From Polydactylus sextarius (taxonomy: Eukaryota; Chordata; Actinopteri; Polynemidae): 64,000 nucleotides of DNA. The stretch covers positions 15,825,159 through 15,889,158 of the forward strand of contig CM028919.1 of NCBI GenBank assembly GCA_016801845.1, in the 5' to 3' direction. The position numbers were made by a program, and so were the translations under genes. Below the pieces are notes generated by a model, which did not search any database, had not been told where the DNA came from, and was given only the letters and a program-made list of their open reading frames with translations. Of this stretch, positions 30,424 to 44,052 are shown in pieces (the first letter of the stretch is position 1; every line of letters begins with the position of its first letter).

Positions 30424-31802
30424 GTATCAGACACCCTATGTACTTTCCTGTGTATTTACAGCATCATATTTCTGTTGAATGCTACCAGATGCCTTCAGGC
30501 TTGTTTCCTACTACAGATCAAACACCTGTAGCCCCCCGCCCCCCACCATGACTGGAAACAGATTCATCTGAAACCACAGCAGAAAGTCTCCCAGTACGTG
30601 AACTTTCCAGGCATTGTTGCTGTCGTTATCCTCAGATCACATTAGGCTACTGTTGTCCTTCCTCTCTCCGGCACGTTTGTTTCCCCAGAGGGACACCCAG
30701 GGAGGTGTTTAAGACGTCCAGAGGGACACGGAGATGAGAGCAGGGTAAACACATTGAGGGGAAGCTGTAAAAAAAGACAAGAGGCTGGGAAGTTGAGGTC
30801 ACAAAGTGAGTCGACTCGTTTTTTAGAAAAAAGGCTCCGCAAACACTCACAGGGAATAAAAACTGTCACATAAAAGTGACGGAGGCAAGAAAAAGTGACG
30901 GAGGCAAGAAAATTAATGATGTTTTTCCACCTGTGATGGTTTCAGAAGGTTAATTGGGTCTTTTTAAATTCAATAACACACAGAAGGTGAGTGGAGCTAA
31001 AACATCCACGTCTGTCAATCAAAATAAACTACTTCACTTTGTTTTTCACTTCAGTCCATGATGCAGGTTCACAGGTGAGGCCGTTTCCCTCCGTTTACAG
31101 GCTTTGTGCTATTTTCAGTCAATAACTGTTGTTATGATAAACACGTTGATTAAAACCACTTTAACTGAACATAATGTCAAACTATTCCTCAACACGTCCA
31201 ATAAACCGCACGGACGGAAATGTGACGGAGTCAGAAATGTTTATCTGGAAGTCAAACACATTAAAGGTCCAGAGGTTCAACTCAGGAAATATAATGAGTA
31301 AAGTGAAGAGGAACGACGTGAGTCAGAGACGGGAAGGAAAATAAATACGGTGATGAGGACACTTTATTCAGACTCCTTTCATTTACTCACACAGACTGAA
31401 CCAGTTACGGACCCCTGCAGCGTGTGTGTGTTGTTTTCTATGAATGTGTGTGTGTGTGTTAGATGAGCTCATGTGAATGAAGAGGATAAAGAGCAGTTAT
31501 CTGGTAAACACCTCTGTGGTTTCATCTCTTCTCGTCCCGTTGAATGAAAGAGTAAGTGGGCTCAGGTTGTAATTACAGTAATGAATGATTTTGTTTTACC
31601 TTTTCCGCCCATGTACCATGTTCTCTGACCCCCCCATCTTCTCTAAAACCCTCTCACCCCCTCCATCCCTGCTGGATGTGGGCTGGCGGCTCAGGCCTCT
31701 TTGTTTTCAGTAAGGAGATCCCCTGTTTATGTGGAGGTGGATGTCCCTGGGTGTTTTTTTAAAACCACATTTACTTTGATCTGCTCCTCCTTCTCTTACC
31801 TC

Positions 31803-31804
<2 letters not shown>
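30422..31804. other. intergenic; 19-bp tandem duplication at 30872-30910
   Basis: AAAAGTGACGGAGGCAAGA occurs twice in tandem at 30872-30910. The stretch 31545-31760 (GTTGTAATTACAGTAATGAA, GGCCTCTTTGTTTTCAGTAA) looks like a possible conserved element. No gene. Confidence 0.45.

Positions 31805-31846
<42 letters not shown>
31805..31846 (+). repeat. (GT)n microsatellite
   Basis: About 20 GT units. Confidence 0.97.
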
Positions 31847-31847
<1 letters not shown>

Positions 31848-34589
31848 GTCTTTACATACATGTACGTACGGGTTCTACATCCCATAATATACGAGCAGTG
31901 TGTGAGTGGTTTCCGTGGCTTCGGTGTAATAATGTGTTGATATGTCATGTTGATGTCACGTTTCCTACTTTTCTCTTTGAGGGATTTTATCCCAGCTCTC
32001 TTCAGCAGCTCTACACTACGTTTTAGCTCCTTTCAGCACATTGTTTTAGTTTCACTCTCAGTTTCTCGCTCATTAACGTTGTTTCCAGCCGCAGCGGCCG
32101 ACTGTTTTTAGCAGTAAAGCTCTAAAAACAAGCGTCACTGTACACGACTACAGCCACAGACACGTTGGAGCGTTTAACGGTCACTGACACAAACGTTTCC
32201 CTCAGGAACCAACAGGGACAGAAATAGAAACGATCGGACTTTAATCCGATGGATTCGTTAACTACTGGAGCAGTAACTGACTCCTACATGTTCACGTGTT
32301 TAAGGTTGATGTCACCAAACTTGTTCTATTTTATCTTTTTTTGCAAACTTTTGGATCTCGACTATAAATCTGAACATTTTGCTGAACGGACCAGTTATCA
32401 AGTAGTTTATTAGAAGTCAAAGAGTTTCCTCTTTTTTAATTTCACGCCACTAAAAAAACCAAACAAACATGTTTTTATGGTTAATTTATCTGATTCAGCA
32501 TTCAAGATGTTTGCTTCCAGTAGAGCACAAAGTTGACATTTAGAGAAGTAAAACTAAATATGTAGCAAGTTTGTTCTCTCTAAAGTTCCTCTGTGGCTTT
32601 AATTCAAAGGAAGGAAGAGAAAGATTCGCACAGTTCGAGAAAGAAAACAACGTCGTCTGCAGAACAAATAACAATTGGGAAACGTTGAGGTGAGTTCACA
32701 TCATCAGAAGATGTTTTATGACTTTAATGGTAAAAATCTGAAGGCTGAACGTTTCGTCACCTTTCAGACTCAGACAGATCTGAGACCAGGAGCTGAATTT
32801 CTTCCTCCTCCATCAGAGCAAAAACAGCCGTGTTGTGGGAGGAAAATTGATATGAAACCCAGAGTCGCTGACCCCTGGTTCCACCAGCAGTTCACACACA
32901 GTTAAGTCAGAGGTGCAGGGCACACGGTCAAATCCTTTTCTTCCTCAGAGGAGACCAGCTTACACACTCAATCATCCTCTTCAATTACAGCGTATGAGGT
33001 ACAACATGGAGCTAGAGCAGAAATCCTCTTTAAATTAGAGTGAAGTCAGGTTTTGGATAGAAAGAGACAGCTGTCAGTGGTCCAAGGCATCTGAGGTCAG
33101 AGCAAAAAAAAAAAACCTCACAGCACGTTTGAGTCTTTATTCATCTGATATAAATATTTTCTCGTTAGATCAGAGTGTATTTGTCGTGTTGGGCTGCAGT
33201 TCCTGTAACAACCACAAGACGATGTCTTTTTAAAAAGACGAGCTGTGTTGACACGGTTGGGAATTGTCCGTTTGTATCTTTTGAAAAACAAAACCATTCA
33301 TTTCACTAGAAATTACAGGCCTTCAATTCTTAATTTCACTTCCTCTTATGTGTGTTTTGATGGTAATTTTGAAAATTAGTGGTGCGGTCGCTTTTATTGG
33401 CTTGTGTCTCACATTAAAGTGACTATTGCTGGTGGCTGCGTCTTTATCACCTCCCAGAATCCATCACTTCGCTTTGAACTAGATTATCTGGTTCAACACG
33501 ACGGAGCTCGTGGATGAATTATGGGAAGCGGCGACCAGACTTGTGCGGCCCCGTTGCACATTATCGATGAATGTACGTCACATGTCCGTCAACGTCCTGT
33601 TTTATTTTGAAATGGTTTTCCTTGGTTATTGTTTGGTGTCTTATCGACCTTCTCCACCATCATCTACTGGTCTCTACTCAGTCTCTAGTAGAGTCCAGTA
33701 GAGTCCAGTAGAGTAGAGACACAACCACGTGGTGGAGAAGAGACGTTAGATCCTGCGTTTCCCCATCGTTCTTCATTAAATCATCTGTCGTATGTTTCCT
33801 TGTCTACACAATAAGTTCATGTTTTCAGGTCTTTAGTTTGTGATACTAGTGAGTTTTTTTCCTTTGAATTGTAACAATATGATGTTTCACAAATATTAAA
33901 CCTTAATTGTAGTCTATCCTGATAACAGACGTCCATCCATTCATAACCTTCACTGGATAAACACTGAACAGATCGACCTCCACGTCTTTACACTGTTGGA
34001 GAAAGTTTCATAACCCAGAAGAGAAAAACCACAAAGACAATGAGAGCTCATGTAAACATCACAGAGAAAAATCCCAGCTCAGGTGTGAATCTTGTTGCTA
34101 GGCAACAAAGTTAGTTCATTGTTTATCATCTTGTTAAAGGGCACTACACTTCCTTAAAGTTCGGGAAATAACAAAATCGACGGGGTTTCCTTTTAATACA
34201 TCGATCGATAATAATCCACTCACAACTCTTAGGTATGACATCACACTGGGTTTATGATTTGTTCCCATAGTGTCTTAAAAAAGCAGAGAAAAACACAGAG
34301 AGAAATAGTTTTTCCAGAAAAGGAGTTATGACCTTCGCTCCTTGTGGCTGCAAAGCATTCTGGTCTAGAAACATTATTGTCTGAATATCGTTGCGAAGAA
34401 GCTTCGATTGTAACATTGTTACAAAAGTGTGACAACGTTAGATGTGAAGTTGATGACACACGGTGTCAGCGTCAGGAGCCAGCAGCCACCGGTGTTTACG
34501 GTTCATTGTGTTGCCGCTTACACAAACCAGATTGTTTTAAGAAAAAAATGATATAACCTTCATGGTAACAAAACAAAAACACACATGTA
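31847..34589. other. intergenic; islands 32920-33020 and 33330-33520
   Basis: Mainly AT-rich. The islands (CACTCAATCATCCTCTTCAA; GCGGTCGCTTTTATTGGCTT) look constrained. A short tandem TAGAGTCCAG repeat lies at 33680-33716. No coding region is supported. Confidence 0.45.
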
Positions 34590-34920
34590 AGTCAGCGCCA
34601 CAGCGGAGAGCAGGGATCCATCGACTCACACCGCCGCCGCCGATGAGAACGAGCGGGTTTAAAATGAAACACCCGGTTAATGAGGGGAGTGTTTCTAATT
34701 AGGACGGTGAAACTGGTGGAGCAGGAACGCTCCAACACGGCACATGAAACCCAACACCAGATTATTAAGCTGCAAATAATGGACCGGCGAGTGTAAAAAC
34801 CCTCATCCTTCTTCTTCCTGCTGCTCCGCGTCGCCTCTTTGACATCCATCTCCACCCTTCAGCCCACTTAGTCGTACGTCACCGCGGCCCATGGAGAGGC
34901 ATGTAAATCTGGCCCCCTTT
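34590..34920. other. candidate conserved non-coding block rich in ATTA cores
   Basis: Homeodomain-type cores occur as GGTTAATGAG, TTCTAATTAGG, CAGATTATTAAG and GCAAATAATGG within about 110 bp, beside CCGCCGCCGCCG at 34630. There are no simple repeats inside. This density suggests an enhancer; no alignment was possible. Confidence 0.4.
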
Positions 34921-34997
34921 GAGAGAGCAACAGGCTCCGGAGAAAATAAATCTGCAGAGGTTCACGGCGAGTTCAGCCAAGCCACAGCTACGAGGCT

Positions 34998-35023
34998 TTC
35001 TCTCTCTCTCTCTCTCTCTCTCT
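34998..35023 (+). repeat. (CT)n microsatellite
   Basis: About 13 CT units. Confidence 0.95.
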
Positions 35024-35619
35024 AACTGCTGCTGTCTCTGTCAACGCATCCTTCTTTCCATCCATCGTCTCGTCGCTCCTCTGCTTTCTGTCCCCGACCC
35101 CCGACCGCAGATTTGGTCACACGGACAAAACTACAGTGATGTCATTGTTCGGATAACGACCTCGGCGGCGGGCGCAGGAAGAGGGACCGTCCCGTCACAT
35201 GTGTTGTGTCTGGTTCGGTTCGGTCGAGTGTCTGATTCAATGTGATTTAAACGAGTTTGGACCCAGTTTGATGCGACGCCGAGGCCTCGGTTTCCTGAGT
35301 GAAACCCAGCAGAGTGTAGTGGGATCCACATGACAACACTAATCATGTTTCAGTGACTCATTCTGAAAAGGACAAGAGAATAAAGTTTGCACTTAGTGGG
35401 TTTGCTCTGACATTTTAGAAAATGAGATTTTGTATTTGATCTTGTTTCCACAGCAGCTGTTTTGAACTTACGATATGTAACAGTCGGGGTCTGGAAACCA
35501 AACCAAGAGTGGAAGCTCTATGTCACGGCTAAAGCTCCAACTTTGATCCGAAAGAAGACATCGTTTGACCTTTAGAAAGATATTCACCGTCGTGTCTCGT
35601 CTGTTGGACGTGAAGATGG
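35024..35619. other. intergenic, nothing supported
   Basis: GC-moderate text with GTTCGGTTCGGTCG at 35213-35226. No coding or element evidence. Confidence 0.6.
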
Positions 35620-35745
35620 AGCAGCTGGTAGCTTTAACTAACAGTCTGTCTCTGTCTAAACCAACTAACTACCTGTGTAATCACAAACAATTACATAGGT
35701 ACAAATGGCAATTTGTGGTTTTACGAGCGGTTTTATTAGTGTCAT
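35620..35745 (+). repeat. fragment of GCTAA-type teleost repeat (right half)
   Basis: The ending GGCAATTTGTGGTTTTACGA, preceded by TAGGTACAAAT, matches the right part of the widespread fish element whose left part is seen at 22841-22935. Confidence 0.45.
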
Positions 35746-37329
35746 CATCAAACCACATTCACAACAAAATGTCAAACTATTCCGTTAAGTAAAGACCCTT
35801 CAGATTTTCCTTTTCTGATACAATCAAACACAACCTTTAAACCAGAGGAAATATTCTCTATTTACAGGATCTGAAGTTACCACAGCCTGATCCTGTAGGT
35901 TAGGTTGAGGTTAAACTCAGTGTCTCAGCATCAAATGAAAAAGATAAAACTAGATTTAGTTCAGTAGTATTTAGATTTCACGGCTGTTCGTCCTCAAACA
36001 GATCAATTTATAAAAGCTGAGCAGCTTTAAATCTGTTGTGAAATGATTTCTTTTTCCCTCTGAAACGCTCCTGAAATATGAATCTGCACAACATCGTACT
36101 GTTACCATATGTATTAAGTTATCTTGGTACAAAGAACAGAAACACATAGTTCAACTTTATTGTTGCCAAGTTCCCACCCACGAGTGGGATACGGCAGCTG
36201 TTTGTGGTTCACATCAGCAGATCTTTACCTAGGACTTAGTTGAGTTTCCAATGATTTTCTTTTTGTTCCTTTTATAAAAATGTGAAGCTGAATGATGATG
36301 TGATCCTTTATCTTCATCAGGGAAGAACACAGAGCTACGGCGTCTTAATGGTGTTTAATTTCTACATATGAAGAATAAAATGTGTTGATTTAGTAAAATA
36401 TGTTGCGTTGCGACACCTGAGGGGACTCGAGCAGGTTTAAAGGTTCAGTATAAAACTTTAAGACCACATTTTCCTGGCTTGTAGTCTGAAGTGAAATAAA
36501 GTAAGAGGATTTGCGGTTTGTGTCTCTTAGGGGAGTACTTTTCACCTTTATAGTTACAATATTGATATTTAACTGCCTCTTTTATTGACAGTATCGTAGG
36601 AGTGAGCGGAGCTCCGGCCTCGCTGCTGATGGACACTTGGCAGTCGCAGTGAATTCATCTCGAGGCTTGAATGAGGCTGAAGTAAGTTGTCATCGACATC
36701 TATCTCCAGTGATGGAAACAATGCATCATCATGAGTCGTGTTTCGGTCCAAAACAAACTCATTCCGCAAATGAAAATGTGTGCAACTCGTCACTGCAGAG
36801 ATAGTGAGTGTTTGTTTGCTGCATCTCAGCGGTGGATCACGTCCCTCAGCTCCGGGTTAACACCACCAAGATGAGGCTGTTTATCACAAATGGACAGATA
36901 GTTTTGAAAAGAAAGAGCAGGAAGAGGAGGAGGAGGAGGTCTGACCACTGAGTACTTCCAGACCTCTAATGAAGACGGATGTGAGGACGCAGTGTTCACA
37001 CTCACCCTGTGACCTTCGACCTGTGACACAGCACCAGAGTCCGAGCTGAAGACGAGAGAGAGCGGCGGTGGGAGAGCGCGGCTTCGTTTTACTGTCGAGG
37101 AGAGAGAGAAAATAATTACACGACATCCTCGTCCAACACATTTTGCAGTTTCACTATTCCACTGGAAGAAACGTTTTCACACTATAAACCAGCTCAAACT
37201 GTGGAAAATATCAGCTCGCTGTAAACAAGCAAGAAAACAAAGGCAGCATTGTGGCTGACGAGCTGCTTTCAGTTCAGATATATGGAGACACTCACTGACC
37301 ACGCATGTGCACAATGTGTCCACATCACA
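35746..37329. other. intergenic, nothing supported
   Basis: AT-rich, with a short (GAG)n stretch at 36921-36939. No coding or element evidence. Confidence 0.65.
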
Positions 37330-37680
37330 CTGATACACAATACTCTTCTCTGTTGATGCTTCCAGGACAAATTCTTTGAGTAATTGTAGGTAACCCCTCT
37401 TTGTCTGTCATTAACTGCCCTCTCTCCTTATCTCCAGGTCTTAGACAAACCTCCAGTCCTCTGATATTATTGATGCCTCCCGTGACAAGTGTTGAGGATG
37501 CCTCAGAGTAAACTTGCAGCTCATTCAGCGCGGCCTCGTCCATAATCCCCGACCGAGGAGAGGGAGGACTCTCAGTTTATACAGGGAGTGGTGGGAGTGT
37601 TAGATTACACTAAGACTGTAATTATAAGGCCCCTGACTGATAAATAGAGGTAAATAATGATCCAACGTGCACGCTCGAGC
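37330..37680. other. candidate conserved non-coding block
   Basis: Dense, repeat-free text with GAGTAATTGTAGGTAACCCC, GATATTATTGATGCCTCCC, CGTCCATAATCCCCGACCG and GACTGTAATTATAAGGCCCC. The abrupt contrast with flanking AT-rich DNA and the TAAT/ATTA cores favour a regulatory element. Confidence 0.45.
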
Positions 37681-38149
37681 ACACACGCGCATTCTTGCAT
37701 TCAACAAAGTCCTGCTGGTATCGAGGATGGAGGTTTGAGATGTTTAGACCCTGAGTGAACTAGTTGACGTCGTCTGCAAGTTTAGCGCGTTGAAAGTTTG
37801 TCACAATCTTTTAACTTTAATAATTCATGGCCCAAACTTATCGTTTGAACAAGCAAAGTGGATTTTTATGATTCATTTTGTGCATAAAAACAAACTAAAC
37901 TAACACACAAAGTTAAATTAAAACAATATGTTACAGTCATGTGACCGCGTCCATATGTTACTTTGCTGTGAACACAGTTGAAAAAGAAGTCAGACAGAGC
38001 AAAAGGAGAAGGTGAAACGTATCTATGTCCATCACTGAAGAATCAAAGCGAATGATCTGAGCGCTGCAGCATCGCTGAAACCACAGGAGTTGGAACTGAC
38101 ATAACAAACACAACCAAACGGTCTCCATCCAGAACTCAACAACTGCAAA

Positions 38150-38560
38150 TTTCATGTCGCATCTTTTGAGCGTGAATGCCCAAGTGTTTTCTCTGCGTGC
38201 ACTCTGACCCCCGGCCCTCATCCCCATAACTCCCGAGCTGAGCCCAGCTCAGCGCGGCTTAGACCGGCCCACTCAACGGGACAAAATGCAGGCCCCCTAA
38301 TCATCCCATTTGGAGCAGATCAATGGCGCTGATGACAAGAGCCTGAGCGGAGACCGCGGACCAAACGAGGGCTGAACAAAACACCCTTCTTAAACGACGG
38401 CCTCGGAGCAAATAAGCCCCCGGGCGAGCGGGGTCGGGAGGTCGCTGACCTAGGTGGGTGCGGCGGTGGAGGTGTCCGACTGGGCCTGAGAGGGGGGTTT
38501 GAGTCCCTGGTGTCCCCGCTGGTGGGCCAGCTGAACAAACAGCTGGGAACAAGGCAGGCT
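38150..38560. other. candidate conserved non-coding block
   Basis: GC-balanced block with GAGCTGAGCCCAGCTCAGCG (near-palindromic), CCCCTAATCATCCCATTTGG, GATCAATGGCGCTGATGACA and GGCCTCGGAGCAAATAAGCC. Open frames on both strands here have no recognised product. Candidate enhancer by texture. Confidence 0.45.
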
Positions 38561-40400
38561 TCAACATGCAGAGATCCAGCCACTCGGGCCCGGTCTCAGA
38601 CCAGACCAGACCAGGCTCGACTTCAGATGGAGGACAGCGCGAGGACAGTGAGCTGCTTTCTTCTCCGGGGGGAGAAAAGGCCACGTCTGATCGGAGCACA
38701 TACCACAACGGACACATACACCAGCAGCTGAACCCACGCACATGCACGGAAATGCACGAAGCATTCTCATTTACACATACAGTGTTTGCACGCAGGCGTT
38801 CCTCCACATGCACACACACATTTTTATCTCATGCAAGTTGGATGAATTCACGCAGCCTCGGTTCCTCTCTCATCTGTAACACAAAAGGCCTGTGTGTATC
38901 TGGCTTCTGCTCAAAATAACACGCCTGTCTCCAAGCTATTGATCTACACTCGTCTGTTCCTCCACAGGACATCCAGTGTTTCTACTGACTTTACTGCTCC
39001 CCGGCAACTCCTAAAAATCTGGCCCTGTTGACATCACCCCGAGGGTAGCCACATTCCAGGAACTATTCCATATCTGCACAGCGTTTTTCAAGATGTATGC
39101 ACTTTTGCAACACTGATTATGTAAAAGCTTGGAGCGCAGACAACTGGAAATAACTGAAAAGATGCAGGCTGTGGTTATTGTAGGCTTGGGAAAAAGTAAA
39201 ACTACAGCGACTGATAGAGTGTGTCCAGATAAAACAGACCAGGGAATCATTTCGTTTCTCCTGCTCTTCTTTTTGACGCCAAACTAAATACAGACGAGAC
39301 TCGATGAGCTCAGGTCGACCGAGTCCCATTCCCAATTGTATTTGCTCCAGTTCTGGCAAAACAGGGTCAAAGGAAGATGGAAAGAGTTTTTTTTTTTTTT
39401 TTTTTTTTGGTGAAATACACACAGAGCCTTGTTTGGGCCAGCGGGGGGCACGAACGCTGATAATGAGTGGCACACATGAAACGGTGCCTCGTCACCAGAA
39501 AACAAACTTCACCAGTGGAGCCGTTGTTAGCAGGCTGACCTCTGAGCCTCACAGCGGGCGCGTTGTCCCCCCCGATGTCCCCCCCTCTAACAGCCCGTCA
39601 CTCAACTCCGCTCACTCTGTCGACCAATCGCAGCCCAGCGCTGGCGACCTGCTGGGAAATCTCCACCCGCTGACGGGACTCGAGAAATTTGGTGTGAATC
39701 CATGTTTAGACCGCAATGGAAACATGTTCCTGACGTCCAACGATGAGACTGATGATTCTCTGCAATAAATAACGTAAAATAAACAGATTCTGTCAGTCAA
39801 CTAATTATAGGATCATATGTTGATTTATACTCTGTAACTTAAAATAACATGACTTCGTTAAAGTCTGGGCTCGGACCATGAAAATTACAAATAAAAACAA
39901 AGATTTTCTTAGTTTCTCCTGCACAGATACTTTTGGCTTCAGCAGCAAATTAACAGACACGATTATTCGTGTTTTCCTTTGCTGCTGAACGCTGCTCGAC
40001 CTGTTGCTCGGTGGCAGCGTCCTGATGCGGCTACACGGCAACGATTAGATCAGAGCCAAAGAATAAAACGGTGAAGTTTCTGACTTTAAAACCAAGAAAC
40101 AACGAGCTGATAAGGAGATGTTTTAATGCTCTGTGGAGCTGAGAGGAACGCTCCGTCTTCTACTGATAAAATGAACACTTTTATTTTCTGTTTGGATGAA
40201 TTCATCCTTTATGTTTTACTTTACTGAAGTCAGATGATGACTAAGACACATATACAGGAATCTGTGTGATGTCAGAGTTTTACTGTTCAGCTCCACAATG
40301 TGAGGAGACAAAGGAAGGACAGGGAGGGGGAGATTCAGTCGTCTGGATCAGGCTCTAGTTTCATGTCCTCTGAAGGTCGAGGCTGCAGAGGAGGAGGAAG
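38561..40400. other. intergenic; T run at 39387-39408
   Basis: A 22-nt T run lies at 39387-39408. The stretch 39410-39680 is GC-balanced (CAACTCCGCTCACTCTGTCG). No gene; the 154-codon plus frame 39304-39768 crosses the T run and has no recognised similarity. Confidence 0.5.
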
Positions 40401-40475
40401 ATGAAGAGGAGGAGGATGAAGAGGAGGAGGATGAAGAGGAGGAGGATGAAGAGGAGGAAGATGAAGAGGAGGAGG
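40401..40475 (+). repeat. 15-bp purine minisatellite, five copies
   Basis: The unit ATGAAGAGGAGGAGG occurs five times head to tail, with a single G-to-A change in the fourth copy. It is followed 129 bp later by the longest CA tract of the window. Confidence 0.97.
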
Positions 40476-40603
40476 TGGTTGATTGTATCTTCAGAGTGAC
40501 AGACATAGGACAGAGGAGTAGGTTCATACAGGATTTTCATGTGTCATAAACACTATTTCCAGAATCTGTGTGGATCTCGAAACACACGGCGCCAACACCC
40601 CCC

Positions 40604-41518
<915 letters not shown>

Positions 41519-41579
41519 GAGAGAGAGAGACACAGAGAGAGAGAGAGAGACAGATAGATAGAGAGAGAGAGAGAGAGAG
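41519..41579 (+). repeat. (GA)n/(GATA)n tract
   Basis: An imperfect GA repeat with a GATAGATA patch in the middle. Confidence 0.9.
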
Positions 41580-41980
41580 GACCTAATCTGAGCCGCATGG
41601 ATGAGAAAACTGAGAGGATTAAAGGGGAAATGATTTTCTCCACGGCTGCTGAAACCAAAGTGTTTTTTTTTGTCGGTCCTCTCAGCGCTGATGGGAGATA
41701 GAGGCTTTTTGTGTGTCGGCCTCCCATTGTCTCGTTACCTTATAAATCTTCCACGCCGACACCTGATACCTGATATCATGGCCCATTTGTCACCCGTGTT
41801 TACGTCTGGGATGTAGAGAGCTGTCAGGATGAGATGCTCCACGCCTCCACCCCCCCGAGGCCAGTGGGTGCTGGCGACTGTGAGCAGGCCGGTGGGTGGG
41901 TGGGGGTCAACGTTAGGGTGGAGGAGGACCCTCTGAGCCTCCGTCAGGAAACACACGAGTCTTATCACGTCCACCAGAGA
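41580..41980. other. candidate conserved non-coding block
   Basis: Repeat-free text with CAGCGCTGATGGGAGATAG, CTCCCATTGTCTCGTTACC, CCTGATATCATGGCCCATTT and GTCAGGATGAGATGCTCC. Candidate regulatory element by texture. Confidence 0.4.
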
Positions 41981-43129
41981 GAAAGGAGTTAATGAGTGAC
42001 TGAGACTGGGAGTGAGTTACTGTAAGATGGAAAATTAACTTCTGAAGAGTCTGAAAAAATGAACTTTTTAATTACTTGTGTTTTCTCTCTAAAAAAGTCG
42101 TTAATTTGAGTTAATCTGAATCAAAACAGGAAGTTTTTCTTATTAAAGGTTGGTTTTGTATCTGAAACATTTTTAACTGTTTTAACTTCATCAAGATTAA
42201 ATGTGAAGGTTCTTTCTTGTATAGATCGACTACTAGACCCTAACTCCAACACAACAACAACAACTGTTTGTTTATAAAGTTTATCATCACTACTGAAACT
42301 AAACCTGTTGATCCTGGATCAACTAGACGACCAGCGGAGACATGGAAACTATTAATAAATAAAAATAAAAATAAACTTCTTCTTGTGTTTCTGTTTGTTT
42401 TGTAGCGTATCCTGCAGCTCCGTCTGTCTTTGTTCCCAGCGCCACCTACAGGTGTGGCAGACGTATTACACTGCTTCCATCTGGACGTGGATATTTCCTG
42501 AAACGATGACGTGTGGACGTGAAACTTTTTATAATAAAATACCACAAACGTTGTTGTGTGGACGGAGTCTGTAACAAAACGTTGCACCAACGTCAACTTT
42601 ACTTTTATTTCTGTCTCGTCTCTCGGTCCTGTTGAAGTTAGCATGCTAACCGGTTAGCTCCCAGCTGATTCCAGTCTGACAGGACGTGTTTTAACATTAC
42701 GTTCTGTAAATATAATGAACTGAAAATCCCTGCACCATCACCAACAATTAACCACAATCACCACAATCCACTCACAGATACAAACTTGAAGATTAAAACC
42801 ATTTGGTTGAGACTGAGTAGAAACTGTGGTTGTGGTTTAAAGAAACAAATGTGAAGTGAACAGCAGCCTCCTGTGCTCTCCTTTACTACAAATGAACAAA
42901 AGTCACAGGGCTGAACCACTTCAACAGTCCTTTCTGTGTATGAGTCATTGTGTTGGAGCACAGAGGTATTCAAAACCATCTCTTTAAAAGAGACCGGGAG
43001 GCAGAGATGCAGCTCCAGGACGTTGATGGCTTTTCACCTCAACGTGCGGTTTTTAGTAACAGGTATAAACACTTTTTCTTGGGTGTGGTTGGATGACATG
43101 TTTGACAAACTAGTGAGTTTCATGTTTAC
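41981..43129. other. intergenic; possible repeat remnant 42405-42600
   Basis: The text GCGCCACCTACAGGTGTGGC at 42440 and GTTGTGTGGACGGAGTCTG resemble a fish non-autonomous DNA element, without clear ends. (AAT)n-like text at 42354-42374. No gene. Confidence 0.4.
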
Positions 43130-43460
43130 TTAACCCCATACACATAAAATAAAACCCTTGCGGTCAGCTGTTGTCATGGGGAGTGTTTTATTCATGCCAC
43201 GATGAGAAAATAAAACCAAAATTGTCTCCATGGCTACAAACCACTAGAGCTAAGTATTCTTTAGTAATTTGGGTGAGCTGGGGCCTTTTATTTAATTTGC
43301 TATATACCGCTGATTATATCTCAAATCTGCGCTGTACAATATATACACGTCGGTGTTTATTCATCAGCCTCAGCACCACCCCTCCAGCTCCAACTCCATC
43401 CAGTCTCCAACACAATAGACCTCAATGCCAGAGCATCGGTAAATACTCACAGGCTCCTCT
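43130..43460. other. candidate conserved non-coding block
   Basis: GTTGTCATGGGGAGTGTTTT, CATGGCTACAAACCACTAGA, GAGCTGGGGCCTTTTATTTA and ATATACCGCTGATTATATC form a repeat-free stretch unlike its flanks. Candidate enhancer by texture. Confidence 0.4.
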
Positions 43461-43683
43461 GGTGTAAAGAAAACAGAAAACAGCCGAGCGAGGGGGAGAA
43501 GAAAAGAAAGAATGGAGCGAGAAAAGAAGCGGAGCAGAGAAAAAGATTAGGCTCTGGTGAAGTACAACTTTCTGCAAAGCTGGCTCCTCTGTTGGCAGAA
43601 GGCCAGAGAGGAGAGACAATGAAACGCTGTGTAGATCCACAGGCCTATAGACGCTCACTGGAGCATCAGGCTCATTGGGGCGG

Positions 43684-44052
43684 AGGGTTGGGGGGACGAG
43701 GGGTTGAGGGGACGAGGGGAGGGGGGACGGGGGGGGATAAACGCTCTGTTTTCCAAAAGTTAAGCCCAGAAGACTTGATGGGGGCCTGTAGAGGTTGAAC
43801 TGGTGCAGCAGTGTAAGTCACAACGTACAGAAAACCTGACCTGACAGACTCCACCCCCCCCATCCCACCCCCACCACCACCACCACCTCATAAACCTCCA
43901 TCCTTCAGCTCTTATAACAAACCAAACCCTCCATCTCTGAGGCGACATATCAGCACCTGCTCTGTCAGAGAAGAGATGAGGAGCCTGAACAATAAACCAC
44001 AAACAATCTGTCAAAGAGGCTGCCTGACCCCCCACCCCCACCCCCACCCCCG
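43684..44052. other. cluster of G-quadruplex-prone tracts on both strands
   Basis: 43684-43737 has seven G runs of 3-8 on the plus strand. 43853-43893 and 44028-44051 have repeated C runs (CCCCCACCCCCACCCCC), hence G runs on the minus strand. All lie within 370 bp. Confidence 0.7.

Noticed and set aside
38301..38819. 172-codon minus-strand frame
   Set aside because: Cys/Pro/Arg-rich text without family similarity or splice context; the GC-rich composition explains the lack of stops.
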